Under the pieces are notes generated by a model. It ran no database searches, was not told where the DNA came from, and worked only from the letters and a program-made list of their open reading frames with translations. From Psychromonas sp. SA13A (lineage in GTDB: Bacteria > Pseudomonadota > Gammaproteobacteria > Enterobacterales > Psychromonadaceae), in assembly GCF_011378715.1 (NCBI RefSeq), contig NZ_WTKU01000032.1, positions 1 to 38,010 on the forward strand: a stretch of 38,010 bases of DNA, given 5' to 3'. Below are positions 1 through 8,844 of the stretch, piece by piece (the first letter of the stretch is position 1; each line of letters starts with the position of its first letter). A program made the translations under genes and the position numbers.

Positions 1-389
1 AGGTATTGAAATAACTGACCTCCACGTTTCTTATCAGACCAAATATAAAGATAAATCGTTTCATGGCTAATCCGCACTTTGTGTTCTTCTCGCAACCATC
101 CTGATATTTGCTCGGGACTCCATTCGAGTCGAATCTTTGAGTTAATTAATGCAATGAGGCTACTCGTCATTTTAATTGCTTTACGAGAATGTAATCGACG
201 ATGATGTGCAAACGATTGGGCTTGTTTAATGCGATATCCTCGCTTACCTGTATTACGAGAAAGCTCTCTACTGATAGTTGATTGACTAACTTTTAACTGT
301 TGCGCAATTTTATTTTGACTCAGACCTATTTTCTTTAAAGCATAAATCTGGCATCTTAGCCCATAGGTCAGTTGTTTATATGTTTTCAT
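1..389 (-). CDS. IS30-family transposase, N-terminal part (runs off the window)
   Basis: Reading the minus strand from the ATG at 389 gives 129 open codons that continue past base 1. The protein starts MKTYKQLTYGLRCQIYALKK and holds a helix-turn-helix (GLSQNKIAQQLKVSQSTISR, about residues 22-41) followed by RNTGKRGYRI and EWSPEQISGWL. This is the usual N-terminal layout of IS30-family transposases (HTH_38 type). The catalytic DDE part would lie to the left of the window. The IS end is probably near 450-476, where the AT-rich stretch reads agttatgcacttataatc, but I could not confirm an inverted repeat. No internal stop or frameshift is visible, so this copy may be intact. Confidence 0.85.
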   Translation of the reverse strand, partial: MKTYKQLTYGLRCQIYALKKIGLSQNKIAQQLKVSQSTISRELSRNTGKRGYRIKQAQSFAHHRRLHSRKAIKMTSSLIALINSKIRLEWSPEQISGWLREEHKVRISHETIYLYIWSDKKRGGQLFQY

Positions 390-487
390 TGTTGCATCTC
401 TTGCCGGAGAAAAAGCGATAAGCATATATTCAGCTGACCGCTTTTTCTACTAATTCAAGTTATGCACTTATAATCTGAATCCAAGCC

Positions 488-734
488 TTTTTATTAGTCA
501 CCTAAAAGGTTAAAACCATCGGCTTTAGCTCTAATCTCTCTATTAGTGTTAAGAGGTAGTTATGGATTATAGGTACGGCAGTCATACAGTTTTAAAATTC
601 AGTATCACTTTGTTTTTGTTACTAAATATAGATGTCAAATATTAAAAGGTGATGTTGGTTTAAAAGTAAGAGAATTAGTTCGGCAAATATGTAATGTCTT
701 TGAAATTGAGATTTTAAAAGGCGTTCATCGCTAA
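488..734 (+). pseudogene. IS200/IS605-family (Y1 transposase TnpA) remnant, frameshifted
   Basis: The stretch from about 488 carries the left end of an IS200-like element: a short palindromic leader, then ATG at 562 after a gaggtag ribosome site. It starts MDYRYGSHTV, the typical start of IS200 TnpA. A base is missing from a T run near 582 (gttttaaaa here against gtttttaaaa in the second copy at 16198), so the frame breaks. In the shifted frame the family sequence goes on (QYHFVFVTKYRCQILKGDVG, then VRELVRQICNVFEIEILKGV) and stops at 732-734. The rest of the roughly 150-residue protein, including the catalytic HUH and tyrosine regions, is gone. The same leader occurs at 16111-16260. Confidence 0.75.
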
Positions 735-791
735 ATTATTTGAAAGTTTCCCCGATCTTAAAAAGAGATATTAAGGGGGGATTTCTTACGG

Positions 792-1184
792 CTAGCGCAT
801 TTTAATCCCGCTTTCCAACAGGGTTGAACGATATTTATCATCTAGCCCTGCCATTTTCTTTTTGGCTGCCATACTTGCTGATTTGCTCGTATCTTGTTTG
901 AACAATGCCATTGCCATTTTTCTCATGACATTAAAGGCAAGAGCCCTTGTCCTTTACGTATCCGTGACTCATCCTCTCTAAATGTCATACAAGCACCCAA
1001 TGCATACTTTCAACTTGCCAATGGTCTCGTACCGCATTGAGACCCTGCTCGGCATTTAACGGTAATGAACTGATGTAACAACGCGTTTCGCGGGTTTCTT
1101 TGCCTGTACTTTTTTCAAAGACTTCTGCTGCTATTTTAATAAAGCTGTTTAACTGTCTTTCCGCACCTGTTCTTAGTGATTAAA
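792..1184 (-). pseudogene. ISAs1-family transposase, C-terminal remnant (cut off by IS1634)
   Basis: Read on the minus strand from about 1184, fragments of an ISAs1 transposase C-terminus appear in three successive frames: FIKIAAEVFEKSTGKETRET, then CYISSLPLNAEQGLNAVRDH with WQVESMHWVL, then MTFREDESRIRKGQG, then LAFNVMRKMAMALFKQDTSK, ending ESGIKMR at the stop 792-794. The HW..E..HWVLD..F.ED.SR.RK signature is the region around the last catalytic Glu of this family. At least two frameshifts are present. The matching N-terminal part lies at 2928-3588, on the other side of the IS1634 element, so the two pieces look like one element split by insertion. Confidence 0.75.
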
Positions 1185-2927
1185 TTTTCAACAAAAAATA
1201 GTCGATTAAGTAATAAAAACGACCATTTTGTGTCGCCCCCTATAATTTTGAATAAATATGTTGACGTGGATCCTCATATTTGATCTGTTACTTATCTTTG
1301 GGTGATGGTAAGTCATGACATATTTTATAAGAAATCTCGATCATTTAGGCTTAGTTGCTGGCATGTGTAAAGAAATTGGTGTTGCAAAGCTTATCGATCA
1401 AGCACATCCCAAACAGAGCAAAGACAAGAAAATATCTTATGGTCAACTTGTCGAAGCAATGATTCTAAACGGCCTTGGTTTTACTGGTCGTACATTGCAT
1501 ATGTATCCAGAATATTTTGCTGACAAACCTGTAGAGCGACTTCTTGGAGAGGGAATAAAGGCTGAGTATATCAATGATGATGCTTTATAGGCCGTTGCCT
1601 CGATCAACTCTATGAGATCGGTGTTTCTGGGCTTTATCAAACCTTATCTGCACGTGTTATTGACCATTTAAAACTGCCTTGTGAAGGATTGAATTTGGAT
1701 TCTACCAGTATCCATGTCGATGGCCGTTATGATAGCAATGACGATGATCCGAAGACGATTAAACTAGTACGTGGCTACAGTCGAGATTACCGCCCGGAAT
1801 TAAACCAGGTAGTCATTAATCTGATCACCGAAAATAAAGCAGGGATCCCTGTTTACATGCAAGCTGCGAGCGGTAATCTCAATGATAATGAAGGCTTCAA
1901 AAATATTGTAAAAAACCACTTAAGCTGTCTCAATGCTGATCAACAATGTAGCCATTTTATTGGCGATGCTGCCTTATATACAGCAGAGACTATTCAATCA
2001 CTTAATGAGCAAGGCCGATTGTTTATATCCCGCACACCACAAAAACTAACATTAGTTAAATTGGCAATCGCAGAACAAGAGAATCATGCATTCGTCGCAT
2101 TAGAGAACGGCTATAGCGGTGTATGGCTCGACTCGGATTATGGTGGTGTAAAGCAGCGCTGGCTATTATTACGTAGTGAGCAAGCAATGAAACGAGAGCA
2201 ATACACGTTAGATAAGCGCATGCTTAAAGATTCAACCACTTCACTAAAGTCAGTTAAAAAATTAACACGTGAGCGCTATTCATGTGCATTAGATGCGCGT
2301 AAGTCATTAAATAAATGGATTAAAAAGCAAGGTTATACAGAAATAATTGATATCGAGGTGATTGAGCACCTAGCTTACAAGCAAAGTGGTCGCCCGAAGC
2401 AAGGACAGCAAGCAGATAGGCATGAGTATCAAATAACAGGTCAGGTTTATTGTTCACTAACAGAGCGGCAAGCGCGCTTACAAGAAAAAGGCATGTTCAT
2501 GTTAGCGACAAATGATTTTAGCGAAACATTGGCAATGGAAAAAATGCTTGGACTTTACAAGTCACAGCAAAGTGTAGAAAAAGGTTTTCGTTTTTTAAAA
2601 AGTCCTGATTTTTTAACATCTTCGTTATATTTAAAAAAGCCAGATCGCATTGAAGCGTTATTAATGATTATGACGTGTTGCCTCATGGTATATGCAGCAT
2701 TAGAGCATAAAATAAGGGAAGAGCTTAAAACGCAATCCGCCTATTTCCCAGACTTAAAATACAAGCCAACTCAAACCCCGACAGCACGTTGGGTATTTTT
2801 TTGCTTTCAAGGACTGCATGTATTAACTCTCTCACAGGATAAAGAGTTGGTGATAAATTTAAAAGAGAGGAATAACATCATTATTGATTGTCTGGGGCCA
2901 ATATATCAAAAAATTTATTGTTGAAAA
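1185..2927 (+). mobile_element. IS1634-family insertion sequence
   Basis: The ends form an inverted repeat: TTTTCAACAA at 1185-1194 and its complement TTGTTGAAAA at 2918-2927, with partial matching further in. The element is about 1.74 kb, which fits the family, and contains one transposase gene. It sits between two halves of an ISAs1 transposase, both read on the minus strand. No clear target duplication is seen at the two junctions, so some bases may have been lost after insertion. The exact outer base is uncertain by a few positions. Confidence 0.65.
1315..2924 (+). pseudogene. IS1634-family transposase with one frameshift
   Basis: The N-terminal part (residues 1-91, ATG at 1315) has the DUF4277 look of IS1634 transposases (NLDHLGLVAGMCKEIGVAKL). 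It stops at TAG 1588-1590. Directly after it the family sequence goes on in another frame (GRCLDQLYEIGVSGLYQTLS, then LKLPCEGLNLDSTSIHVDG) and stays open to 2924. The catalytic D of LDSTS, the FIGDAALYT block and the C-terminal QSVEKGFRFLKSPDF block with the last Glu are all present. A single shift near 1587-1590 is the only damage, so the loss is recent or could be a sequencing error. Members normally use one reading frame, so I do not read this as programmed frameshifting. Confidence 0.85.
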
Positions 2928-3588
2928 CGCGAAGGTTTATTCCTGAAACGGATGCGGAATGTCGGCTCTATTCGTCCATGACCCGATGAGATTGTCGTAT
3001 GCTTCGCATATTTTTCCGGTGCCAAACCTTCTCGTTGACATTTATGCCACCAAGCTTCCAACTCAGCTTGCATGCCTGAATGATTCCCTTTCAAGGCTAA
3101 AATGTAATCTACCTTTTGTTGGATTATTTGCTTCGCTATTTCTTTCTGACACCCCATTGCATCAAGGGTAATGATACTATTTGTTATATCTAAAGGTGAG
3201 AGTAGCTCTGGTATTGCGGTGATTTCATTTGTTTTCGTATCAACCGCTGTTTGCCCTAATACTAATTGATGTTGGCAACTCCAAGCACTCACGGTATGTA
3301 GTGCATTTTTCTATCTTTCGTCGTAAATGAGCGACGGGCTGTTTTTTCATCAACGGCAATCACATGGCAGCCTGTTTTTTCTATCAGGCTTGATATCCAT
3401 GTTTGAAAGGCTTGTTCGATTTCACTCGCTTTTAAGCGGCTGATGACACGAGCAATAGTGTCATGTCGGGGAATACCTGCTTCAAAATTACGGTATTGAC
3501 GTAGCAAATCAAGTTTTATATGTCCAAAATTTTCAATATCTTCCGAACCTTCGGAGCCTGACATAACAGCCGTCACGGCAAGTAGCAC
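2928..3588 (-). pseudogene. ISAs1-family transposase, N-terminal and central remnant
   Basis: The minus strand from 3588 (GTG codon) gives LLAVTAVMSGSEGSEDIENF, YRNFEAGIPRHDTIARVISR and VIAVDEKTARRSFTTKDRK. One base is missing in an A run near 3300, after which the sequence resumes with LHTVSAWSCQHQLVLGQ, ITLDAMGCQKEIAKQI and SSGHGRIE. These are the family's core motifs: the first catalytic D (here VDEKT rather than VDGKT) and the TLDAMGCQ block with the second D. About 30 N-terminal residues are missing, as is the left end of the element. The frame runs into the IS1634 element at 2927; the C-terminal part lies beyond it at 792-1184. Confidence 0.8.
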
Positions 3589-3667
3589 TCATTAATATCA
3601 CCAAGCTTATGATTATCAATATAAAGTGTTCTGATCGCTACTTTGTTAAAAAGTTCAATTTATAATG

Positions 3668-4522
3668 ATCTTGCCGTAAGTTCGTATGGTTTGTATGATG
3701 GAATTAAGTAGCCACCTTATTGTAAATAGTGCTTTTGACAGCATTTCTGAAAGTGAAATGAATCTAGCGGCCGATTTAGTTGATAGCATCCCAGATAACA
3801 GCCTTACGCTCTTTGATAAAGGGTTTTATTCATTAGGTTTATTGCATGATTGGCAGAAAAAAGGAAAACGCACTCACTGGTTACTACCGTTAAAGAAAGG
3901 GACTCAATTTGAGCTGGTTAGAAGCTTAGGTCGCCAAGATAAACTGATACGCATTGCAACGACGCCTCAAGCTAGAAAAAAGCGACCGCACTTACCTTCG
4001 CATATCGATGCGAGGTTGGTGACCCGAAATATCAAAGGAAAAGAAGTAAAAATACTGACCTCAATGACAGATAATATGGCTTACCCTAGCGCAGACATTG
4101 TTGATTTATATACGCATCGTTGGGAAATTGAATTAGGTTATCGCGAGATGAAGCAGCATATGCTTGAAAGCCGTTTTACATTACGTAGCAAGCTACCTGA
4201 ATTAATTCATCAAGAGTTATGGGGTGTTTTACTTGCTTATAATTTAATTCGTTACAAAATGATACTGATGGCGAAATCACTTAAAGGTGTTTTTGCTAAT
4301 CAATTGAGCTTCAGAGATGCTTCTTCTCATATTATTCATACGCTGACCATGATGCCGATATATGCGCCAGGAAACTTCCCGAAAATAGTGATTGATATAG
4401 AAAAAAATGCCGCGCAATTTAAGCTGGAGGGAAAGAGAGAACGAAGTTATCCTAGGTGTTTAAAAGCCTCTAAGAATCGATATCCGGTTACTAAAAGTAA
4501 ATATGCCATTCACCTTAAGTGA
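3668..4522 (+). pseudogene. IS4-family transposase, C-terminal two thirds
   Basis: From the ATG at 3686 there are 278 open codons. They include [20 protein letters not shown] (second catalytic Asp region), then [19 protein letters not shown] (the Y-(2)-R-(3)-E-(6)-K motif of IS4 with the last Glu) and [14 protein letters not shown]. Just upstream, in the same frame, a TAA at 3677-3679 sits where related proteins have CAA (Q) in a P-Q-V/I-R-M-V-C block, so a nonsense change plus loss of the N-terminal 150 or so residues has inactivated the gene. A hairpin at 4504-4528 (TGCC.TTCAC / GTGAA.GGCA) overlaps the stop codon. Sequence to its right ends at the target duplication of the next ISAs1 copy. 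Confidence 0.8.
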
Positions 4523-4596
4523 ACGGCATTAAGTGAGTAAGTCTATTTATTAATACTACTTTGAAATGCACATAGAATAGATCAACCAGCATCTAA

Positions 4597-4606
4597 TTCA
4601 AAGGTG
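4597..4606 (+). repeat. Target-site duplication of ISAs1 copy 2, left
   Basis: TTCAAAGGTG directly precedes the CAGGGC end of the element and is repeated exactly at 5823-5832 directly after its other end. Confidence 0.9.
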
Positions 4607-5822
4607 CAGGGCAAGATCATGAACTTGTATTCATGTAGTAAACTATGATCAAATAGGCTTCCTATAAATAGGAGCCATTTATGTTATCTGCTTTTAATGA
4701 ACATTTCTCTTCAATTCCCGATCTTCGCCAACAGTCTAAAGTTGAGCATAAATTTCATGATATTCTATTAACACTTATTGTGGGTGTCATATGTGGTGCC
4801 GATGGATGGGAAGCTATAGAAAAAGTTGCTCATAATAAAAAAGAACTGCTTGATAAATATGGCTCATTTGAAAACGGTATTCCAGTCCATGACACAATAG
4901 CCCGTGTTATTTCAACAATAGCACCAGACAAATTACAACATTGTTTTATCAGCTTGACGAAAGCGGCTCATGTCTCAACAAAAGGCGAAGTTATCGCCAT
5001 TGATGGCAAAACAGTCAGAGGCTCTTTTGATAAGCAATCTACAAAGAGTGCAATCCACATGGTCAGTGCTTTTGCTGCAAATAACGGTGTTGTTCTTGGC
5101 CAAATAAAGACAGAAGAAAAATCAAATGAGATCACCGCAATCCCTCAACTCCTCGATTTATTAGATGTCGAAGGTAGCATAGTAACGATTGATGCAATGG
5201 GCTGCCAAAAAGCTATTGCAACAAAAATTAAAAGCAAAGGTGCTGACTATATACTTGCAGTTAAAGGCAATCAGGGGCATTTGCATCAATCGATTAAAGA
5301 CTTTTTTACTATTTGTCGTGAAGATGATTTTTCTAATGTACCTCATCAATTCCATGAAGAAGTAGATGCGGGTCATGGGCGAATAGAGTCCCGAAAGTAT
5401 TGGATCAGCGATACACTAACTAGCGTTAAAGACCTGACTGACAAATGGGATGGTTTAATTAGTGTTGGTATGGCAGAGTCTGAGCGGCATGTTAATGGAA
5501 ATGTGAGCAAAGAAGTACGATATTTTATTTGTTCGATTGAAGCGGATGCTAACGTATTTGCTCAAGCAGTGAGAAAACATTGGAGTATAGAAAACCAGCT
5601 ACACTGGGTGCTTGATGTCAGTTTTAATGAAGACTTAAGTAGAGTAAGGCGTAATAATGCCTCAGAACATGTCAGTATTAAGGCATTTAGTCCTTAATTT
5701 ACTACGACAAGAAACAAGTTTCAAAAAAGGATTGAAAGCTAAACGATTCAAAGCAGCATTAGATACTAACTATGCTGAAAAATCCTTGAGCTTATTTTTT
5801 GAACACTCGTAATCTTACCCTG
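4607..5822 (+). mobile_element. ISAs1-family insertion sequence, copy 2 (1216 bp)
   Basis: The left end reads CAGGGCAAGATCATGAAC and the right end, complemented, CAGGGTAAGATTACGAGTG: imperfect terminal inverted repeats that begin CAGGG as in ISAs1. An exact 10-bp direct repeat TTCAAAGGTG flanks it. The length and the 10-bp duplication fit the family. It contains one transposase gene with a frameshift near its 3' end. Intact ends and duplication show it entered by ordinary transposition and has not been rearranged since. Confidence 0.92.
4681..5812 (+). pseudogene. ISAs1-family transposase with C-terminal frameshift
   Basis: ATG 4681 follows a taggagcc ribosome site. The reading frame carries the family motifs in order: HDILLTLIVGVICGADGWE, VHDTIARVIS, IAIDGKTVRGSF (first catalytic Asp), TIDAMGCQKAIA (second Asp), GADYILAVKGNQG, DAGHGRIESRKYW and HWSIENQLHWVLDVSFNEDL (catalytic Glu region). 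The frame stops at 5697. In the next frame the protein continues LRHLVLNLLRQETSFKKGLK and ends at TAA 5810-5812. The change lies near 5670, where cagaacatg probably replaces cagaaaacatg (ENMSVLRH). All three catalytic residues precede the break; the truncated product of 338 residues lacks only about 40. Confidence 0.9.
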
Positions 5823-5832
5823 TTCAAAGGTG
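5823..5832 (+). repeat. Target-site duplication of ISAs1 copy 2, right
   Basis: TTCAAAGGTG, an exact copy of 4597-4606, directly follows the CCCTG end of the element. Confidence 0.9.
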
Positions 5833-6442
5833 TTTTTTATCACAATTTTCATTTATAATCTTTAATGTGTCCAAAGCATTATTTAAAAAGAAGCGAACTC
5901 AACGGTATTTGTTAAAACTGTATTAAAGATATATAGCGTTACAAAAGAAAATGAATAACTCTAATTATTTTGTTGTACATTCTTTATAATATTTCATTTT
6001 TTTGTTGTACATTCTTTATAATATTTCATTTTTAAATCACTAGAGCTATGTACTTTAGTTGCGATAGCTTGCCTCAAACCTTATTTAACAAAGGAAGGAA
6101 GTTCCTTTTAAAACAGATATAAGAGCTTGAAGGACTCTTTGAGACCTATCGGGGCATCTTTATGGGAAGAGGCGCAGACTTGTTTTTATAAGGGGATAAC
6201 TAGAGCGGTTTGTCTCAAAAGGAATAAAAACTGTCTCGCTGGTATTTGCAAAACTGAGTTATTAAAGTGATCAATTTTTAAAGTGTGAGGTGCCTAATTT
6301 TGGGCCAATAATTAAAGTTTACTTGTATCTAACGTTTCTATAATACATTTATAGAATTTTAATTTAGTTATTTGCACTTTAACAGTGATGTGAAACCAAA
6401 AAGTAGCTTGATATTAAATATAATTTATAGAGAAGATACAAC
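5833..6442. other. Leader region upstream of the polysaccharide cluster
   Basis: About 610 bases with no convincing gene. It holds the 32-bp tandem duplication at 5968-6031 and a poor-quality stretch (6090-6250) with several stops in every frame. I looked for the JUMPstart/ops element (GGCGGTAG) that usually precedes O-antigen operons and did not find one. The promoter of the cluster should be here but I cannot point to it. Confidence 0.5.
5968..6031 (+). repeat. Perfect 32-bp tandem duplication
   Basis: The unit TTTTGTTGTACATTCTTTAT followed by AATATTTCATTT occurs twice head to tail with a period of 32 bases (the G of TTGTTG is at 5972 and 6004). There are only two copies and no spacer. Confidence 0.9.
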
Positions 6443-7687
6443 TTGAATCTATTAAAAACATCAATTTTATCATTTGTAGCGACATCTATAAAATTAGCAG
6501 CAGGTTTGGTAATTAATAAAGCAATTTCGGTCTATATTGGACCTTCAGGTATTGCGTTAATTGGACAGTTTCAAAACTCAACCCAGTTAGCTATGACCCT
6601 TGCACAAGGAGGAATTAATAAGGGGATAATAAAATATACAGCAGAGTATGGTGAAAAAAGTAGAGATTTACCCAAACTTTGGAGCACGGCTGCTCAAATT
6701 GTACTTTATTGTTCTATATTGGTTAGTTTTATTTTAATCATTGGCTCTAATTATATTTCTGAGTATATTTTAAAAAGTGATGAATACCAATATGTATTTA
6801 TCACTTTTGGTTTTACTATTATTTTCTTTACTCTTAATCAATTGCTATTGTCTATATTGAATGGGTTAAAAGAAATAAAGATATTTATTTCGATTAATAT
6901 TACTCAAAGTATTTATGGCTTAGTATTCACCACGCTATTAGTGGTTTTTTGGGGGTTAGATGGAGCTTTAATTGCACTAGTAACTAACCAGTCGTTTGTT
7001 TTTATGACTCTATTGTCGCGTTTACGGCTTCATAAGCAAATTTTATTTACTAACTTCAAGCAAAAATTCGATATAGGACAAAGTAAAAAATTATTATCAT
7101 ACTCCGCTATGGCGTTAAGTACCGCTTGCACCGCTCCAGTTTCATTATTCTTAATAAGAAATAACATCGGGGAAACCCTATCATGGGATGCTGCTGGTTA
7201 TTGGCAGTCGATGTGGTACATATCATCAATGTATTTAATGGTAATAACTACGGCTCTTTCGACATACTATTTACCGCGTTTATCTGAAATAACATCAAAA
7301 ATTGAGTTGAAAAATGAGCTTAAACAGGGATATTTAATTATTATCCCACTTGTTATAAGTTTATCCTTATTTATATATTTACTCCGTGATTTTATTGTTT
7401 GGTTGCTATTTACTGATGATTTTAAGCCAATGGTAGAGCTTTTTAAATGGCAACTAATTGGAGATGTTATAAAAATAGCCGCTTGGTTGCTTTCTTATTT
7501 AATGCTTGCAAAAGCAATGACTAAAGCTTTTATGGTGACGGAGGTGTTATTTTCAATAACTTTTATTTTGTTTTCTAATTTACTTGTCGAAAGTTATGGC
7601 TTAGTCGGAGTGACCTACGCCTACACACTTAATTACACTTTGTATCTTATTGCCATGCTTTTGGCAACTAGAAAAACCATATTTTAA
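6443..7687 (+). CDS. wzx: Polysaccharide repeat-unit flippase, Wzx type
   Basis: A 414-residue protein made almost entirely of hydrophobic helices, about twelve, with short charged loops. It belongs to the MOP/MATE superfamily flippases that move undecaprenyl-linked oligosaccharide repeat units across the inner membrane. The N-terminus (LLKTSILSFVATSIKLAAGL, then NKAISVYIGPSGIALIGQFQ) resembles the Wzx/WzxE group (polysaccharide_synt family), and the length is typical. The start is a TTG at 6443 preceded by agagaag; no ATG fits. It is the first gene of the cluster and is followed 10 bases later by the broken rmlB. A Wzy-like polymerase at 11772 points to a Wzx/Wzy-dependent pathway. The exact substrate cannot be read from the sequence. 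Confidence 0.85.
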   Translation: MNLLKTSILSFVATSIKLAAGLVINKAISVYIGPSGIALIGQFQNSTQLAMTLAQGGINKGIIKYTAEYGEKSRDLPKLWSTAAQIVLYCSILVSFILIIGSNYISEYILKSDEYQYVFITFGFTIIFFTLNQLLLSILNGLKEIKIFISINITQSIYGLVFTTLLVVFWGLDGALIALVTNQSFVFMTLLSRLRLHKQILFTNFKQKFDIGQSKKLLSYSAMALSTACTAPVSLFLIRNNIGETLSWDAAGYWQSMWYISSMYLMVITTALSTYYLPRLSEITSKIELKNELKQGYLIIIPLVISLSLFIYLLRDFIVWLLFTDDFKPMVELFKWQLIGDVIKIAAWLLSYLMLAKAMTKAFMVTEVLFSITFILFSNLLVESYGLVGVTYAYTLNYTLYLIAMLLATRKTIF

Positions 7688-7697
7688 TTGGGGTTCT

Positions 7698-8027
7698 ATG
7701 AGGGTTTTAGTAATTGGTGTTGCTGGATTTATTGGTTCAGCTGTCATACGAAACATCAATAATTCAGTGATAGCATCATTAATCTAGATAAGTTAACTTA
7801 CGCAGAAAATTTAGAATCATTAATTGAAATAGATACAAATAAGCGATATTCATTCGAAAAAGTGATATTTGTAATCGTGCAGAATTAGATCGTGTATTTA
7901 CACATATCAATTAGATGCAGTTATGCACTGAATCCAAGTGGTTTACGAAGATTTGGAAGGGCCTAAAGACTTATTTACTGAAAAAGCATCTTATGCGCTT
8001 AGTTCAACTTACTCCGCTTCAAAAGCC
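7698..8027 (+). pseudogene. rmlB: dTDP-glucose 4,6-dehydratase remnant
   Basis: ATG 7698 opens the Rossmann start of RmlB: MRVLVIGVAGFIGSAVIRNI, with the GxxGxxG loop as GVAGFIG. A stop falls at residue 30, and family fragments follow in other frames: [14 protein letters not shown], then [10 protein letters not shown] and QLDAVMH. The text then jumps, with roughly 65 residues missing (including the catalytic centre upstream of YxxxK), to VVYEDLEGPKDLFTEKASYA and STYSASKA, where it runs straight into an IS4 fragment at 8028. So the gene has frameshifts, an internal deletion and no 3' half. RmlB would have made dTDP-4-keto-6-deoxyglucose, the substrate of the FdtA encoded just downstream. Confidence 0.85.
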
Positions 8028-8029
8028 TA

Positions 8030-8538
8030 AAGTGGCTGCTTTGCTGTTCGCTGATACAAACTATTATCTACTAATGCTTGATGGGATGCGGGCGTATTAA
8101 GTCCACTTTCTTCATAGATGGTTAAAGCGCGTCCTCCCATCGGAACACTGACACGTAACAATTGAAAAATACTACTTCCATTTGTCGGAGACCAATCAAC
8201 AATGGATGACGCTCCTTAACAACGAGGGAGTTCGCAATATATCTATAAAAATCAATGCGTTCAGAGTGAAGGTTAATATTTCCACACAATCTATCTGCAC
8301 GTTTAATATCATGCTTTTGCTCTGTATTTGAAAGCGATTTTAATCCTCTTCCAAGGTAAGTAACGGTGAGCCTTTGGTCTTTTAGGCCAGAATGAACAAA
8401 AGTAAATAAGGTATTTAACCTAGTTTTATGCATTTCAGGGTGGGCAAGTGATATTTCATTCTGTATGATTTCGGTGACTTTCATGGCAATGGCTGATTTG
8501 TTATTTTGTGGTGAAATTATTTGATCATAAATTGCCAT
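8030..8538 (-). pseudogene. IS4-family transposase, N-terminal remnant between rmlB and rmlA pieces
   Basis: From ATG 8538 on the minus strand: MAIYDQIISPQNNKSAIAMK, LAHPEMHKTRLNTLFTFVHS, GLKDQRLTVTYLGRGL, and KRADRLCGNINLHSERIDFY. This is the N-terminal region of IS4-family transposases of the type that has TLFTFVHSGLKDQRLTVTYL. A frameshift near 8160 displaces the VPMGGRALTIYEESGLNT block, and the frame ends at the joint with rmlB. The catalytic part is missing. The fragment lies exactly where the 3' end of rmlB and the 5' end of rmlA have disappeared, so IS activity probably caused that deletion. Confidence 0.8.
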
Positions 8539-8591
8539 GGAAGTCGATCCCCTATCTTAATTATTTCTCAATATTCGTGGGGATTCGTCAG

Positions 8592-8844
8592 GATTTAAAT
8601 GTTGAATTACTTGGACGTGGTGTTAGACACCGGCACTTACGATAGTTTGATAGAAGCGGGTCAATATGTATAATCGATTGAAAAACGACAAGGTTTTAAG
8701 ATTGGTTGCCTTGAAGAGATTGCTTTTAGTCAGGGATGGTTGTCTGCAGAACAAATAATTACAATAGCAAAACCATTGATGAAAAATAGTTATGGTAAGT
8801 ATTTGTTAGATTTAGTAAATAGGAAAAGTAATAATGGATATTAA
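8592..8844 (+). pseudogene. rmlA: Glucose-1-phosphate thymidylyltransferase remnant, C-terminus
   Basis: The C-terminal part of RmlA is readable: LNVELLGRG, then after a small deletion LDTGTYDSLIEAGQYV, an in-frame TAA, then SIEKRQGFKIGCLEEIAFSQ, GWLSAEQIITIAKPL and NSYGKYLLDLVNRK, with a stop at 8842-8844. The N-terminal two thirds, with the nucleotide-binding site, is absent. The end overlaps the fdtA start by 11 bases, so this junction is original and fdtA was the next gene of the operon. RmlA would have supplied dTDP-glucose. Confidence 0.85.

Noticed and set aside
1587..1590. Programmed frameshifting in the IS1634 transposase
   Set aside because: The family uses a single reading frame, no convincing slippery site plus structure is visible, and most neighbouring transposase genes are also damaged. 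A plain mutation is simpler.
5968..6031. Start of a CRISPR array
   Set aside because: Two head-to-tail copies with no spacer and no cas genes near. It is a tandem duplication.
6250..6442. JUMPstart/ops element before the polysaccharide cluster
   Set aside because: I looked for GGCGGTAG and the surrounding conserved block in 5833-6442 and did not find it.
7915..8100. Open frame of 61 codons on the + strand
   Set aside because: It runs through the rmlB remnant in the wrong frame and across the joint with the IS4 fragment; the proper frame gives clear RmlB sequence.
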